Shown: positions 12,790 to 25,140, numbered from the stretch's first letter. The stretch is 64,000 nt of DNA from Tenebrio molitor (GCF_963966145.1 NC_091049.1:5828001-5892000), one strand, 5' to 3'. Notes: generated by a model not told the origin, from the letters alone. Made by a program: numbers and translations.

Positions 12790-13597
12790 CAGGGTGTCTC
12801 AAAATTCGCAAATTTCGAATTCAGAGCGTTGTAGGGGATCACTTCAGTAGTCCAAATATGGAAATTAAAAAAAAATCGGGACTCCTCCCACAAAGATACA
12901 TTGGTCTGAAGGTGCACTCTTTGAAGTGCGTTTTCTTCAAATACATGCTGAAAAGTTCAGTGTTTATTGTTATTTATGGTGTAGATGATTGTGGAAAATA
13001 ATAACGTAAAACAATTTTTTGAAGAATAGCTTTACTTTGGAGTAAAAAAATCTTAAATTTTTGTCATTTTTCTTAAAAAATGGAACGGCAACGTAGCTAG
13101 AATAGTATTTTGTCACTGTGGATATGACGGCTGCTATGTATTCAACAAAATTAAGGTGGTTATATCGGGCCTTCAAATAAATATATATTTAGAGTAGGCG
13201 TAGGCGACATTCTAATTCTGTTAACAGTGTAAAGATAATTTTTGTAGGTAACCAATTATTCTCTGAAGTTACACAGGTTGCATAGTAAGCTTTTTCCCAA
13301 TTTCATATTGTCATATTGCGTGGAGGGAAAATAGGGAGAATGCACTACAAAAATTAAAAATATTTTCTAACCTAATTTTATTTCGTTAAATGTCAGACGT
13401 TTCTTGTATCATTTTCTACGCTGAAAACATGTTGCAAACAATTGAATTTCCATAGGTTGCTCTAAATATAAATTTATTTGAAGGCCCGTTATCTTCTTCA
13501 GGAAGAGCGATTTTTTTTTCTAAATATTTTTCGAGCTCTACTGGGTCCTTTCCTACCACGCTCCGAATTCGGAATTCACGAATTTTGAGGCACCCTG
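12790..13597. mobile_element. MITE family B, copy 2, interrupted by MITE family A
   Basis: Ends CAGGGTGTCTCAAAATTCGC and the complementary right end (about 13562-13597) with TA on both sides mark a second family B element. Its interior contains a complete family A element (13165-13489); without it the host element would be about 480 bp. The nesting shows family A moved after this family B insertion. Confidence 0.75.
13165..13489. mobile_element. MITE family A, copy 2 (nested, inverted)
   Basis: A 325-bp element similar over its whole length to 7811-8124, but in reverse orientation. Inverted ends TCGGGCCTTCAAATAAA; TA at 13163-13164 and 13490-13491. It sits inside the family B element at 12790-13597. 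Confidence 0.8.
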
Positions 13598-13599
13598 TA

Positions 13600-15950
13600 T
13601 ACATTTATTTCATATCTTTTCATATATTTTTTCTCTTGTATTTATTATTTGGTTCCATAAATTCTTTCTGTAATATTTTTTGTCTGTAATGAAATCTTTT
13701 ACGTAATACATACTTATTCTTTTCTACGAATTTTACAACTGCTACTTTACTGATTTATATTTTTAACTATTGTCTCTTGGTTTTTATTTTTCTTCTGTTG
13801 CCTCTCTCCTCTTCTCAAAGCTAACCGATTTTTTATTTTTATTTCCTACTTTTATTTCATTGCTTCTTTTGTACCGTTTATTGTCTTTTAACGGTCAATT
13901 TTCTGTTTTTATTGCCACTTGTGTTGTATCGTACGCTTGGTCGGTACGATTATATGAATGTTGTTATTAAATAAAATAAAAACGGATTTAAACTTAACAA
14001 GGAATGAATTTATTTACGGATTGGTGACAACTACAAGGCGTCTTGAACGTTTAGCTGCTCAAGTAGAAGTGACGTACAAGTTTTGCGCAGCCCCTAAAGA
14101 AGCTGCAAGGGTAGCGGTCATAAACCCCCCATCTGTGCGAAATATGAAGAAAATGTGGGTGGTCAAAGACACCACTTCCACCTTTTTTTGTTTTCGTATA
14201 AATCTCTCTGTTGTTTCTTAACAGCCACACTTTTCTAGGGTTTTGATTTCTCGTTTTAGTTTTTAATACTCTTTTGCTTAACCTTGATTTAATTTTCTGA
14301 ATTAATTTCTCCACGCTTTACTTTTTCTCTTTTCTTCCTCTTTCCTCTATTTTGAAATTTTTTGTACTCATTTTGGTTATCCTAATTTCGTCCTGTGGAT
14401 TTTTTATTTATATCTATATTTTTTTCCTTTGCACTATTTCCTTTTTGTATCAATATTTTATATTTCTTTTTTAACATAAGTCTTCTCCATGTCTTCTTTT
14501 TTTATTTACTTTTGTTTTTCCTTTTTCACTATATCCGTCACATTCATTTCACCTCTATACTTTTGAGTTGCTTTATTTTTATTTAATATTTCTTTACATC
14601 ACTCAAACGACAATAAATTTCTGATTTACATATTTCAATTTCTTGCAGCATTTACTGTTAACTTTTTTCCTTTCTGGATTTGCACTAATGCTTCTTAATC
14701 ACAGTATTCGCTTGCCAATGGCTCACTCTGTCGTGGCGGCTCCATTTCGAACATTCCAGGTAGGCCTCAGCACTTCGCAGTGAATCATGACATTATTCGT
14801 TGCTTCGGGACGCTTTTGGACATATCCTATTTGTTCTTTGCGTTTTACGTTATTTAAAATATCTCCTCTTGTTTTTCGCCTATAGTTTTTCATATTCACT
14901 TGACCTGGTGTTTTTTTACTTTTGTTACTAAACTTTTATCTTCTTCACTTTCTTGATTGTATCACTTCTAGACCTTTTTACTGTACTTTGTACTGTCGCG
15001 AGCAATAAATTTTGGTCGTCAATGTCATTTCAAAATTTGGTTAGATTGTCACAAATTTAAAAAATTTCCCTGCCTGATTATGCGCATGTCAACAAAGTGT
15101 CAAAAAAGATGAGAAAAGATGACAATCAATGTCATACAACATCAAGATAGGTTATGATATTTACGACTGTTTTACAATGGAGCATTTTCGATTGCGTCCA
15201 AGAATAACCTTGACGACCAAAATTTATTGCTCGCGACTGTACATTGTTCTTGATCTTGTCAACTAACAGGCACACTTTTTCTACTTTCATGTTAGACTTA
15301 TATTTTTTTCTTTAAAAATTTGTATTTCTTTCTTACAATTTTTTTCTTCAATACGTCTATTTTTCCTCTTTTAAATCTAGAAAGTACACAGAAAATCTGT
15401 TTTTATCACTTTTTTTTTAACTTTTCGTTTTTCTTTTTTAATTTTTTCACGTTTTCTCCTTTTCTTTTTTGTCACTTATCTATTGTTTCTTTATTTTTTA
15501 CTTTACTTTCCTATTTATTTATTTGTCTTATTATGTCCTTGATTTCTGCTCCATAGTTGCAAACCTCTTACTTTGGAGCCTTTTTCATTTTCTTCCATTC
15601 TTCTTTTTTTTTATTACATTTTTAACCTTTTAATTACGTTTGAAAAAATTCCAGCCATTAGTCTGTTAATTAGCACATTCCAGCACTTTTTCTTTTTTCA
15701 ACTTCCTCCTATTTCGTTTCTCTTTCTTTCTCTTTTTTACAAACATTTCGTATTCGCCCGCTTCACTCCCCATCCCACATCTCTCGTCTCAAATTACCGA
15801 AATATCAAAACTAGAAAAACTGAACCGTCATTTATGATCCCTCGCCCTCCCCATCCTGCCCAGGACGAATCCTCCCCGGCATATCAATTTTCCCCCTTCC
15901 CTCCACACTTTTCAAGTCTAATCGAAGCGATTTTTTGTACGGCTTTCCCG
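13600..15950 (+). other. Strand-asymmetric pyrimidine-rich tract
   Basis: Except for the MITE at 14993-15239, the + strand here is dominated by T and C (runs such as TTTTTCTTTTTTAATTTTTTC). Open frames in it encode only low-complexity Phe/Leu/Ser-rich peptides and are not credible genes. Such skew is common in long introns; if the fasciclin-3 primary transcript spans this region, + would be the sense strand. No function is claimed. Confidence 0.45.
14993..15239. mobile_element. MITE family D, copy 1 (TIR CTGTCGCGAGCAATAAATTT)
   Basis: A 247-bp element with inverted ends of about 30 bp reading CTGTCGCGAGCAATAAATTT and its complement, flanked by TA (14991-14992 and 15240-15241). A same-orientation second copy at 28664-28887 shares most of the interior. 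Mariner-like MITE by its TA duplication. Confidence 0.85.
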
Positions 15951-16729
15951 AGCTTTGTTTCAACAAGAGCTTCCCTCTCACCCGCTCCGATTGTTTCTGT
16001 TATTAGTTGGTGGTCGGTATCGCGCCCACCCCCGACGAAAAAAATCGCCGCCTCCCATCAATTATTGCGTTTCTTTCGCCGCACTCGCCGATAATATTTC
16101 CGTCGTCTGGTGCACAAATTGTTTGAAAGCTGACGCATTAAGGTTAGGTCTGGCGGAGTGGATGAGAGCGAAGAGGGAAAAAAAGCAGCCGGGAGCTTTT
16201 CCCCCTTCGTAACATCTTTCCAAACTAGACCGAACAAGCCAGCACTGAACTTTTCCTATAAGCGTGGAAGTTTTTTTATTAAAATTGTCGAAGAGAGTCC
16301 GCAGCAACACCTCTCCCGACGTATCGACTCCGGGCGGGGGCGGGCGAGCCGCCACCCCGCGAACGACGCCGGTCCTGACAAATGTCCGACGGCTGACAAA
16401 TAAAAATAGGTGAATAAATTCGGCGGACGTGCCAAACACGCGATAAATTGATAACAGTGAAAAAATCGACGGTCGCACGATGGCGGGCGGGCCGCCATTT
16501 GCATAGGCGAGGGGGTGGCCGGAAGTGACGCTGCAGTGGGGGTGGGCCCCCAAACGCCCAAACAATAACAATAAATCTGGAATATCTGGAATGTGCAATA
16601 ATAATGATAACAATAAAAGAATAGTAAATTATATCATTAAGAGTAGAAGTGAGTTTTTTTGTGCTAAGCCTAAAGATTGAAGACCGAGGCGAAGTCGAGT
16701 TCGCAACTGGGCAAAGCACAAAAAGACCC

Positions 16730-17090
16730 TCTACAAACCATACATTTTCTGTTGGACCCAGATCAGGCCTGCATTTTGGCTCTTTAATCAGTTTCTGAAT
16801 AAAAAATTCTTGTTGTTTTGGTTGTTGTGCAATCCACTTTATATCGTACAAACTGTCATAACCTAGAAAATGTTTGTTGTGTTTGACAACTGCACTCGAG
16901 TTCACTTCCAACAAAGCATAATCTACTTTTAGTAAACAGTTAACATCTGTAAGACCTGCTCTGTTGGGTTCTGCGAACGCGACCACTTTTATGGCGTGAT
17001 AGGAAATGTATTCGAGGTGGGAAATAAATTGTAGAACTGGCCACTTTGTTACCTTTAGACCTCTTCCCACTTCTTGTAGCTCTGTGTGCT
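16730..17090 (-). pseudogene. Unrecognised open frame, possible exon or gene remnant
   Basis: On the minus strand a frame of about 115 codons has ordinary amino-acid composition, unlike the surrounding low-complexity frames. Its first part (LQEVGRGLK, then ISYHAIKVVAFAEPNRAGL and TDVN) weakly recalls the histone-fold region of TFIID/SAGA TAF3/TAF8/SPT7-like proteins. Near its end PDLGPTENVW recalls a Tc1-type transposase motif. The two hints conflict and I trust neither. No matching upstream or downstream exon was found, and an AG acceptor upstream of 17090 is only plausible. Treat as an unassigned remnant. Confidence 0.2.
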
Positions 17091-19449
17091 GTGCAGTTTG
17101 ATAGAATTAATCAAGTCTGAGATGGAATCAAAGTTATTCAGTTTAGACAGACAAAAACAACAAACATTTTTCTACTGACAGTTGCAGAAGTTTTCAAGAT
17201 GAAAATTTAATTCTGTGTATCGCAGCTGCAGTTCAAGGCTCATTACAATTCAGGCAAACGAAAAATACTGAAATAGTTTCACATTTAGGCAAAGGGGAAA
17301 TGTACTCATTTCAATTTTAAATTTGATACGAAAGACGTATTTAGTCAAATCGAAAGTGGACACTTTACGAAGTGTACTCACATGTCCTTTTTACTGGTAC
17401 ACTGCATTTCTTTGTCGTTAAAGGGACTTTTCTTGAAACAATTTGCAAAGGATGGACATCCGTTTCGACTAAAAAAAAAGTCAAAAAATTAGTGGTAGAT
17501 TTGATTTGGCAGAGGCGTTCATCAAGGATCATGACCTTATTATTTAACCTCCCAGCAAAGTGGTGCAATGAGTTTTGTACTCAAATTAAAGCTAAAGAAG
17601 CCGTCTAGCTATTAGTGAAGACTTCATCAAAATCTATCCGATAGTTCTTTAGTTATAAGCGTACAAGGGATGCATACATACTATACAAATTTTTCCTTTT
17701 ATAGTATATTAAAATTTCTAGCCAACAAAGAATCTTTATAAAAATGTTTGTTATTATTATTTTAATGTTATTATTATTTTATAATAGTAAATAATAATAA
17801 TCATACATAATCCTAAATAATATTCAATTGTAAACCACTGTAAATAATTTTAAATTTTTTTTTAATCTGACTGCGTCAGAATCCTTTATTTCCCAAAGGA
17901 CATTGAACGGCAGGACATATTTGAAAGAATGCATTTAAAAGAAGTTGACTCCTTTTATCGGCGAACGTGATGTCCTTTCATGAGCGAATACGGTGTCCTC
18001 GCCTACGGTTATTAATGTACCGAAGGTCGAAAATATCGATTCTATTAACAAAAGAACAACGCCTCAAATATATCCCACGCCAGAGCCATTAAAAGATTTT
18101 GGGTCTTATCTACACTGGAATATTCTAAAAGGACGAAATCTACGAAAGCAGCTTGGAAAAAGTCTGACGCGACTGACGAAAAGGATTTTGATATTTATTG
18201 GTTAGTAAGATTTTATTACGTTGCAGCAATTTATTTAACCAATCGAAAACAATTTTAAGTGGTTGACAGTTACAGTCAAAGTGATGAAAAGAATTCGAAC
18301 AAACTATAACAAGTTTGTAATTATTTAATTTTTTACTATTGTAGCACAAATGTCATTGTTTTTAAATTCACGAAACCACACACTTTTCATACAGTTATAA
18401 TGTAATTAGAGAAATCCTATTTGTCAAAAGATATTGTTATTTTGGTTTCTGTGAGGCATATGTTCCTGCGGACAGCCCTCGTACATGGTGGACCGCGAAC
18501 TGTTTGCGTGACCCTCGTATTTAAGAATTTGCAAGATCTAACGGTGCCAGTTATTTGCACCGAATCGTAACTGTGAATGTACAAAAGAACATTTTTGTGC
18601 TGCTCACCGTGAACATGCGGATTTGATTTTATAAAATGATTTCATTTTTGTTGGGGTTTCCATTATAAAACTAGTCATTAATAAAAATGCAAGCCTTACA
18701 GTTGAGTAAAACCCCCGAGTGGCCGCAAAATCCAATTAAAAATTCCAACCGGCAAAATAAAACCGCCGCCGCCGCTAAAATCGAATCGTAATTACAAAAT
18801 CGATGGTCGAGGATCGTTTTTATTCGCGCTTTCAAATTTTTACAAGCTTTTTATCGTATTATATTCGGACATTTTTTCGCCGGCGTAATCCCCGCGGCTC
18901 ATCAATTACCGCTTAATCGACGGCGAGGGTGTCGGTGTATTTTTCCGGGGTGCAACAGATCGCGTCGATCACCGGACCGGAGTCCGAGCAACAGATACCG
19001 GAATCCCGGAGCGATCGCTCGATTAATCGACGTCTCCGCTAATTTCTCGAGCGAAATCGATCGGCCAGAGCGATCGTCAAGGTCTGGCGGTTTTTATTGG
19101 GGAGCGCCGTCCTCGTTTGACGTTCAGGGGGGTGGAAAATTATGGGGAGTTAATAAATGAACGAAGAAGGTAGAACCCCGAGTGGCGGTATCGACTGCAC
19201 AATACGATGCAAATGGTGCAGAAAAGACCAAATCAGATTCTCGTCGAGGAATTGGAACAGGTAACTGTGGAATTGACTCTTAGATGCAACAAAAACTCCG
19301 CACTCGTTAAACTTTAAAATGAAATGTTGAATTCTAGTGAAAGACTTGCGGAGATTTATTCATTTAGTTTTTCCGTTAACTCGTTCAATTTTAATCAGAT
19401 CGATTGAGCGCGATAAAGAAGTGCACAGGAAGTGCAAGTGCTAGTTCAG

Positions 19450-20890
19450 TTCAGGTCGTTGCCTGGAACAGTTTAATAAAGTTAAAAGTGCATCGATTGG
19501 GGCGCAACAATTGCAAAATTGTTCTATCGATTAAAATTTGTAGCGTAGTCTTGGAAAGAGAACGAAATCGATATAAAACTGTCGATTATACCACTCCTTT
19601 CGACCCATTTATTATCGATTAAAATAAAATTTACCTTGAACTGGGTGACAAGACAATAATTGTTTTGTTAGAAATACTATCGCAAAAGTTTGTCGATTAT
19701 ATTTTTTAATTTTGTGACAATCGATTGACTGATTTATTGTCGAAAGTAAAAATCAATTAAATCGTGCGACACAAGAATTGAGATTAAATGTCGAAGCAAG
19801 TTCAAAGTTTTAGAGGTATCGTAAAATGTAAGAATCGATTTTTACGTCGATCGTATCGATTTTGTATTAATCAAACTGTGGACAGTGAATTTATGCTTCG
19901 CTACAGAGAAAGCTTGACGTAAAATCGATAGTCGTAAAGGGAGCTTGGAGGGCAAGAATTACAAAATTCTCTTAGATATTCTGTCGATTGAAACTTACGC
20001 AGTTTGGTCGCGAAATATAAACGAAATCGATAGAAAACTGTCATTTATAGTTTATACCACACCTCTAACGCTAACTGCCTGACAAGATAATCGATACAAT
20101 CATTATCTTTCGTGTTTTGGTAGAAATACTATCACAAAAGTTTGTCGATTATATTTTTCATTTCGTGACATAATCGACCGTCTTAGTTGATTGTCGAAAG
20201 TAAAAATCGATTAAATCAAACGACACATGAGTCAGTCGAAATTAAACTTCCAAGCTTGCGATCTTTGCGTTATAGTTTCGAAGATATCGAAAGTTGTAAA
20301 ATGCAAGAATCGATTTTTATGTTGATCGTATCGATTTTGTATTAATCAAACTATGAACAACAAATGTTGTGACGCTAGACGAAAAGCTTGGAGTAAAATC
20401 GATAGTCGTAAAGAGAGCTTAGAGGTCAACAATTCTCTTAGATATTCTGTCGATTGAAACTTACGCAGTCTAGTCGCGGAATATAAACGAAATCGATACA
20501 AGGCTGTCGTTTATACCACTCTTCTCACGCTGTTTATTGGCGATTAAGATCTAGCTTAAATTGGCTGGCAAGAAAATCGACACAATCGTTATCTTTCGTG
20601 TTTTGGTGGAAATACTATCACAAAAGTTTGTCGATTAGATTTTTAATTTAGTGACATAATCAACCGTCTGGTCGATTGTCGAAAGTAAACATCGATTAAA
20701 TTAAACGACACATAAGTCAGTCGAGCTTAAACGTCCAAGCTTGCCATAGTTTCGGAGGGTTCGATAGTCGTAAAATGTAAGAATCGACTTTTATGTCAAT
20801 CGTATCGATTTTGTACGAATTAAATAGTAGACAGGGCATTTGTGCGACGGAAAGCTTGGTGTAAAATCGATAGTCGTAAGTAAAGCTATC
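19450..20890. repeat. Three diverged tandem units of ~470 bp rich in ATCGAT
   Basis: The landmark AAAATCGATAGTCGTAA recurs at about 19921, 20395 and 20863 (spacings 474 and 468 bp). The landmark TTTGTCGATTA...TGTCGAAAGTAAA recurs near 19690, 20140 and 20625. Copies differ by many substitutions and small indels. ATCGAT and GTCGATT words are unusually dense. No coding frame spans a unit. It is a small local satellite-like array of unknown role. Confidence 0.7.
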
Positions 20891-20899
20891 ACCGAATGA

Positions 20900-22478
20900 A
20901 AGATAATCGACTGGGGTTAAGTTCAACTTCTTCGAACTGTTGTTAATAAGGTATATCAGTTTGTCAGTTTCTCTTCGCTATAATCGTCTTTCTCTTTAAA
21001 CTCAAATTTAGGAGCAAATTTGTCTTCTTTATGCCAATCTTGATTGCTGTGTAATCTCTGCCGACCTCTTTTCCCTACTCTTTTGTTCATTATACACTTT
21101 TGTGTGTTTGGGTCTGATTTCTGCACCCTTTGTTTGATCATTTTCTATTCGATATTCTTTTGTATCCCATCATTTGTTTCTTTAGTAGATACATTATCGA
21201 TTAGTCGAATTATACACTGTTTTCATTCATCCATGTTTATTGTCGAATTCTTTTTTAATGTCAACAACGTTTTTTACTTTTTACGATTTTCCTTTTTTTC
21301 TTCTATCGATTGAAAAACTCACAAAAGTATTTCATACACATTTCCAATTAAAGTACTCTTAAAGAATCGTTAATCGTCATAAACCAAACTGATTTTTGTC
21401 TTTTAAAAGTTTTGTCTGAGAATCGTTAGTCGTAAGTAATGGGTCAATCCTTCCGTTAAAAACCAGCCCCCGATTGGGCGCCATTTGATTTTTCCCTCCC
21501 CCAAAATCAAAAACGCGGACAGTAACCTTGTTGGAGAACCGCAAAACGGGTCCAGACGGTCGACCTCCGAACCTGGCGGTAGCGACCCTTCAGATGGGAT
21601 TATTTCAATCAAATTTGGCAGGAACACACCTCTTACACCCCCTGACCCTTTGCGAAATCCCTCCGCTGACACTTTATCCCTTGGAGGGTTTGAAAAGGCG
21701 CACCCCTTCCAATAACCGATATTTACTCGACAATACAACGCCTCCAAAGCGATAAATTAACGACCACCGACAATAACGACAGCCCTGTCGTGATTCGGGC
21801 CTCGATGAAACCGATTCGCTTTTGTGGAACGTGCCCCGCATATCAAAGCGAGGTGCGAAAACAGATTTAAGATCGGCGGAAATGTGTCTCGTTGCCGGCT
21901 GGGGCGCTTCCGGTCCGCCGATTTCCATCAAATCCGGTGGAAACACCGCCTCGACCCCCACCAAAACAACTTCGCCTGACCGGGTGTCGCCCCGGGATTC
22001 CCCCGCGGACATCTGCGTTTCGCAATTATTTTGTCATACAATACAGCCCCCTAGATTGCTCTTTATAAACTTGATTTATCTTTAAGTGACATTATGCGAA
22101 GTTTCCGACTCCTGGGGAAACTTCCCGTAACATCCAACTTTTATAATTGCATGTTAATAATTCCGGAAAGTTTCTCTTTTTGTGGGGGGCGGGGCAACAG
22201 CGGTAATGGATATGGGCCCAGTTAATTGGATTCGCTGCCGTTAATTGAGCGGCCTTGAAACTCCACTTCTCGTTACATCAACTCCGTTTGTTCTTTTGTT
22301 TCACCGGACCGAGCCTCTCCAGCCGACTATTATTAAAGCGCGCCCGGAGGATTTATGATCCGGACGATGCGACTTCGCTGTTTTAATCAGCGCCTACGTC
22401 ACAAGTGAACTTCGAAACGATTAATCCGTTTTGATACCAGCTCCCGTCAAATAACGTCACGTCGTAAACAACGACGCC
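20900..22478. other. Non-coding region upstream of fasciclin-3 Ig exons
   Basis: No supported gene. Overlapping open frames on both strands at 21.4-22.1 kb lie in GC-richer sequence and have no recognisable domain. It is likely intron or 5' flank of the fasciclin-3 gene. Confidence 0.4.
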
Positions 22479-22543
22479 ACGAGCTGGGCGCCACAACGGA
22501 CACGCGTTGAGCGTCAAACGGACACTCGTTGGGCGCCAGACTG
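22479..22543 (+). repeat. Three ~22-bp imperfect repeats beside a splice acceptor
   Basis: Units at 22479-22499, 22500-22521 and 22522-22543 share the pattern ACRCGYTGRGCGYCA followed by A-rich or ACGG sequence. Two of them contain the TGGGCGCCA core of the dispersed motif. The array ends 20 bp before the acceptor of the first fasciclin-3 Ig exon (22564). Confidence 0.6.
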
Positions 22544-22563
22544 ATGTAAGCGTTTGTTTTCAG

Positions 22564-24330
22564 GAGCCCAAGTGGAGGTGACCCCCAGGGAAGTGCTGGT
22601 GCTCCCGGGCCAGAACGTGACCGTCATGTGTCGAATGTCGGTGCCGCTGCAGTACTGCAGGGTGGAGATCCCGGGCATGAGGCCCCTCAATCTGAACAAC
22701 AAGCTCTCGAATGCGGAAGTGTCGTACTACGGGTCGGGCCTGGGGGCGGGACATTGCGGCTTCACCCTGAACCACGCCACGGAGAAGAACAACGGCGACG
22801 TCAAGTGCAATTTGGGGATAGAAACGGAGGCGATGGAGTCGACGGGGACCGCCCAGCTCATCGTAGCGAGTAAGTGTCGCCTGGTGTTGGAGGTGTCGGA
22901 GCTGAAGGTGGTGTTGCAGAGGCCCCGAAGATGCCAGAACTGGACTTGAGTCGCGGCACCGACTCCGTCAACATCTACAAGATCAACGACATACTCCAGG
23001 CGTCTTGCATAGTGAGGGACGGTAGGCCGGTGGCCAACATCTCTTGGTTCCTGAACGACGAGCCCATCTACCGAGACCAGTTGAGCATGGCGAGCATCAT
23101 CGACATCTACAAGGAGAATCTGCACTCCATATTGCAGAATCTGACGAGAGTGCTCCAAGCCTCGGACAACGGGAAGCACCTCCGCTGCGTGGCTTACCAC
23201 CCGGCCTACCCCAACGGCATGGCTGAGACCCAGCGGCAGCTCGACGTCAAATGTAAGTAACACTTCTGGGTGAAGAATGGCTGACTTGAGAGTCGACTTC
23301 TAGACGCGCCTCTGCCGCAAGGAGAACTCGACAAGTTCGGGTACACGGTGGGACAACCTGGGTTGATCACTGTGGTCGTGGAGGCCAATCCCAAACCCCA
23401 CATCGAGTGGGACATCGGGAGCGAGAGGATCAAGGAGAATGAGAACGACCAGACCGGACGGATCGAAGCTGAGACCGTGAAGGACATGGGTAACGGACGG
23501 TACGACATCAGCTTGAGGATCGCGGCCATCAACAAACGCGACACGGAGAAGGTGTACGTGCTGAGGGCCTACAACGACATGGGGGACCAGCAGTACACCA
23601 TCAAAATCTCCACGAGTCCGGAACCGGAAGGTAATAATAATACGCAATCGAAATCTGGTACTACCAACCAAAATCGATGTTGTTAAATCGGGTGCACACA
23701 GTTAAATTGGAGATGTTATAAAATGCTTTGGTATTTCATGCTGCTTGGTAGGCTTTCACAAGTTCTTGCACCAAACCAAGCTGTACGGTAAGCAATGTCA
23801 CCTGCGCGCCGCCCCCACCGAGCGCACTCTCTAATTTCTCCATTTCCGCAGGGATCGAGCTGGGAATCGGCGGCATCATCGGCATCGTGATCTCCGTCAT
23901 GGTGGTGATCTTGCTGGTGTTCATCCTGGTGTTCGCCAAGGTGACCGGTAGATGGTGCTTCAGCGGTAAGTGTGGTTGTCCGTCCCGTTAGTCGACCGTG
24001 AAACGGCTGCAATTAATTGTTGTGATCGATGTGACCGCGAAACAAAAGCTGATCGGTAGGGCGGGAGGCAAAATATCCTTAATCCTAGTTTACCTAGTGC
24101 ATGGTGGTCGGTTGCATGTCGGTGTGTTGCCTCGTTCGCCTAGTTAGTTCTTGTCCGTTGTAGATGGCGCCACAGTGATCGACTACACGACGGGCGACAG
24201 CAGCCACCACGTCACCGCCGATGGCGTCAGCGGGGACGGCGTCGACAACCCCCACCACCAGGTCTCCCAGGAGTACATCAACGGCAACGACGCCAAGAAG
24301 GACGAGAAGAAGATCAACACGGCCGTTTAA
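22564..24330 (+). CDS. Fas3: Fasciclin-3, Ig-domain cell adhesion protein (short-tail isoform)
   Basis: Homophilic adhesion glycoprotein of the plasma membrane and septate junctions, with three Ig domains and one membrane span. Exons joined by phase: 22564-22869, 22920-23252, 23304-23630, 23852-23965, 24164-24330. Ig1 shows CRMSVPLQYCRVEIPG and later GHCGF and VKCNLG; Ig2 shows SCIVRDGRPVANISWFLN and LRCVAYH; Ig3 is less Cys-rich, as in the family. The fourth exon encodes the membrane helix (IIGIVISVMVVILLVFILVF) and a GRWCFS juxtamembrane sequence, a fasciclin-3 hallmark. The last exon gives a short acidic, His/Asp-rich tail ending INTAV. The signal-peptide exon is missing; the first exon enters in phase, so the start lies upstream, possibly far. 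The first intron is only 50 bp. Family assignment is by recognition of the juxtamembrane and Ig1 sequence. Confidence 0.9.
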
Positions 24331-25140
24331 TCGGCGGGTGATAGGACTTGATTTTTGAATTTTTCGTTATGTTGGTACGACTGCTGTTAGATCTGATAGG
24401 TTCCCTCCCCCCACACACACAGCTACTAGATGTAAATACGTGGATTGTCGTGACATTTCGATTGTGTTTACCTTAAACGACGGGGCGCCCTCTCTTGTAG
24501 TTTTAAATAACTGTGATGTAAAGATGGCGCCGCTGTCGGGTTGTGATCGAGCTCAATTTCTCTCTCACGATGCCGATCTCACTCCTGAATCACTCAAATA
24601 CTCATTTAGTTCGTGTAAAAAGTGTCATTGAAAGTATTAATGAAATTTTTACTGCCATAATGCAATCAAAATGAGGGTGGCGGACGGGGGCGCACCTCCA
24701 GGCGACACCCCCGTCCGTGGGACTGCCGCTGAATGCTATTTTACATTTACACATATTTTTATAATTTTAGTGTATATTTTTATGTAATATAAGACAATAA
24801 TTAGTTTATTTTTTTACATGTCTTAGCTTAGTTCGCATTCCATATCTTATTTATTTGCATTCCCGTTTCCGATTCGTTCTATCAGAAACTCACTTCCACT
24901 ATTGTTACGGAATAAAATTAATATGCTCTTTATAGATATGTTAAGATTAAAAAGATAAAGTATGATATTAATGTAAAAATTTTGTATGTTATATGTACTT
25001 AAATATTATAGAAATAAGTTGAACGATAATTATAAAATTGTTTTATAAATAAATTTATCTGATAATCGGTCGTTTCAGTCGCTCCAATTAGTTGCAGTCA
25101 TGTGACGCGAACCCTTGTTTACAATTTCTCTTCGTTACAG

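Larger units (their letters stand above)
682..22535. repeat. Dispersed CGCCCAACG / CGTTGGGCG motif (8 perfect copies)
   Basis: Perfect copies lie at 682-690, 1488-1496, 2994-3002 and 5651-5659 (as CGCCCAACG) and at 2653-2661, 6500-6508, 6657-6665 and 22527-22535 (as CGTTGGGCG). Several extend to TGGCGCCCAACGCGGGG or its complement, and near matches occur around 5320, 10935, 21470 and 22485. Flanking sequences differ, so these are not copies of one longer repeat. The extended form resembles the 3' end of insect tRNA-Lys, which some LTR elements use as a primer site, but no LTR is visible. I saw no perfect copy elsewhere in the window by eye. Confidence 0.65.

Noticed and set aside
21403..22085. 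Overlapping Pro/Gly-rich frames on both strands
   Set aside because: Typical of GC-rich non-coding DNA with open frames on both strands; no conserved motif.
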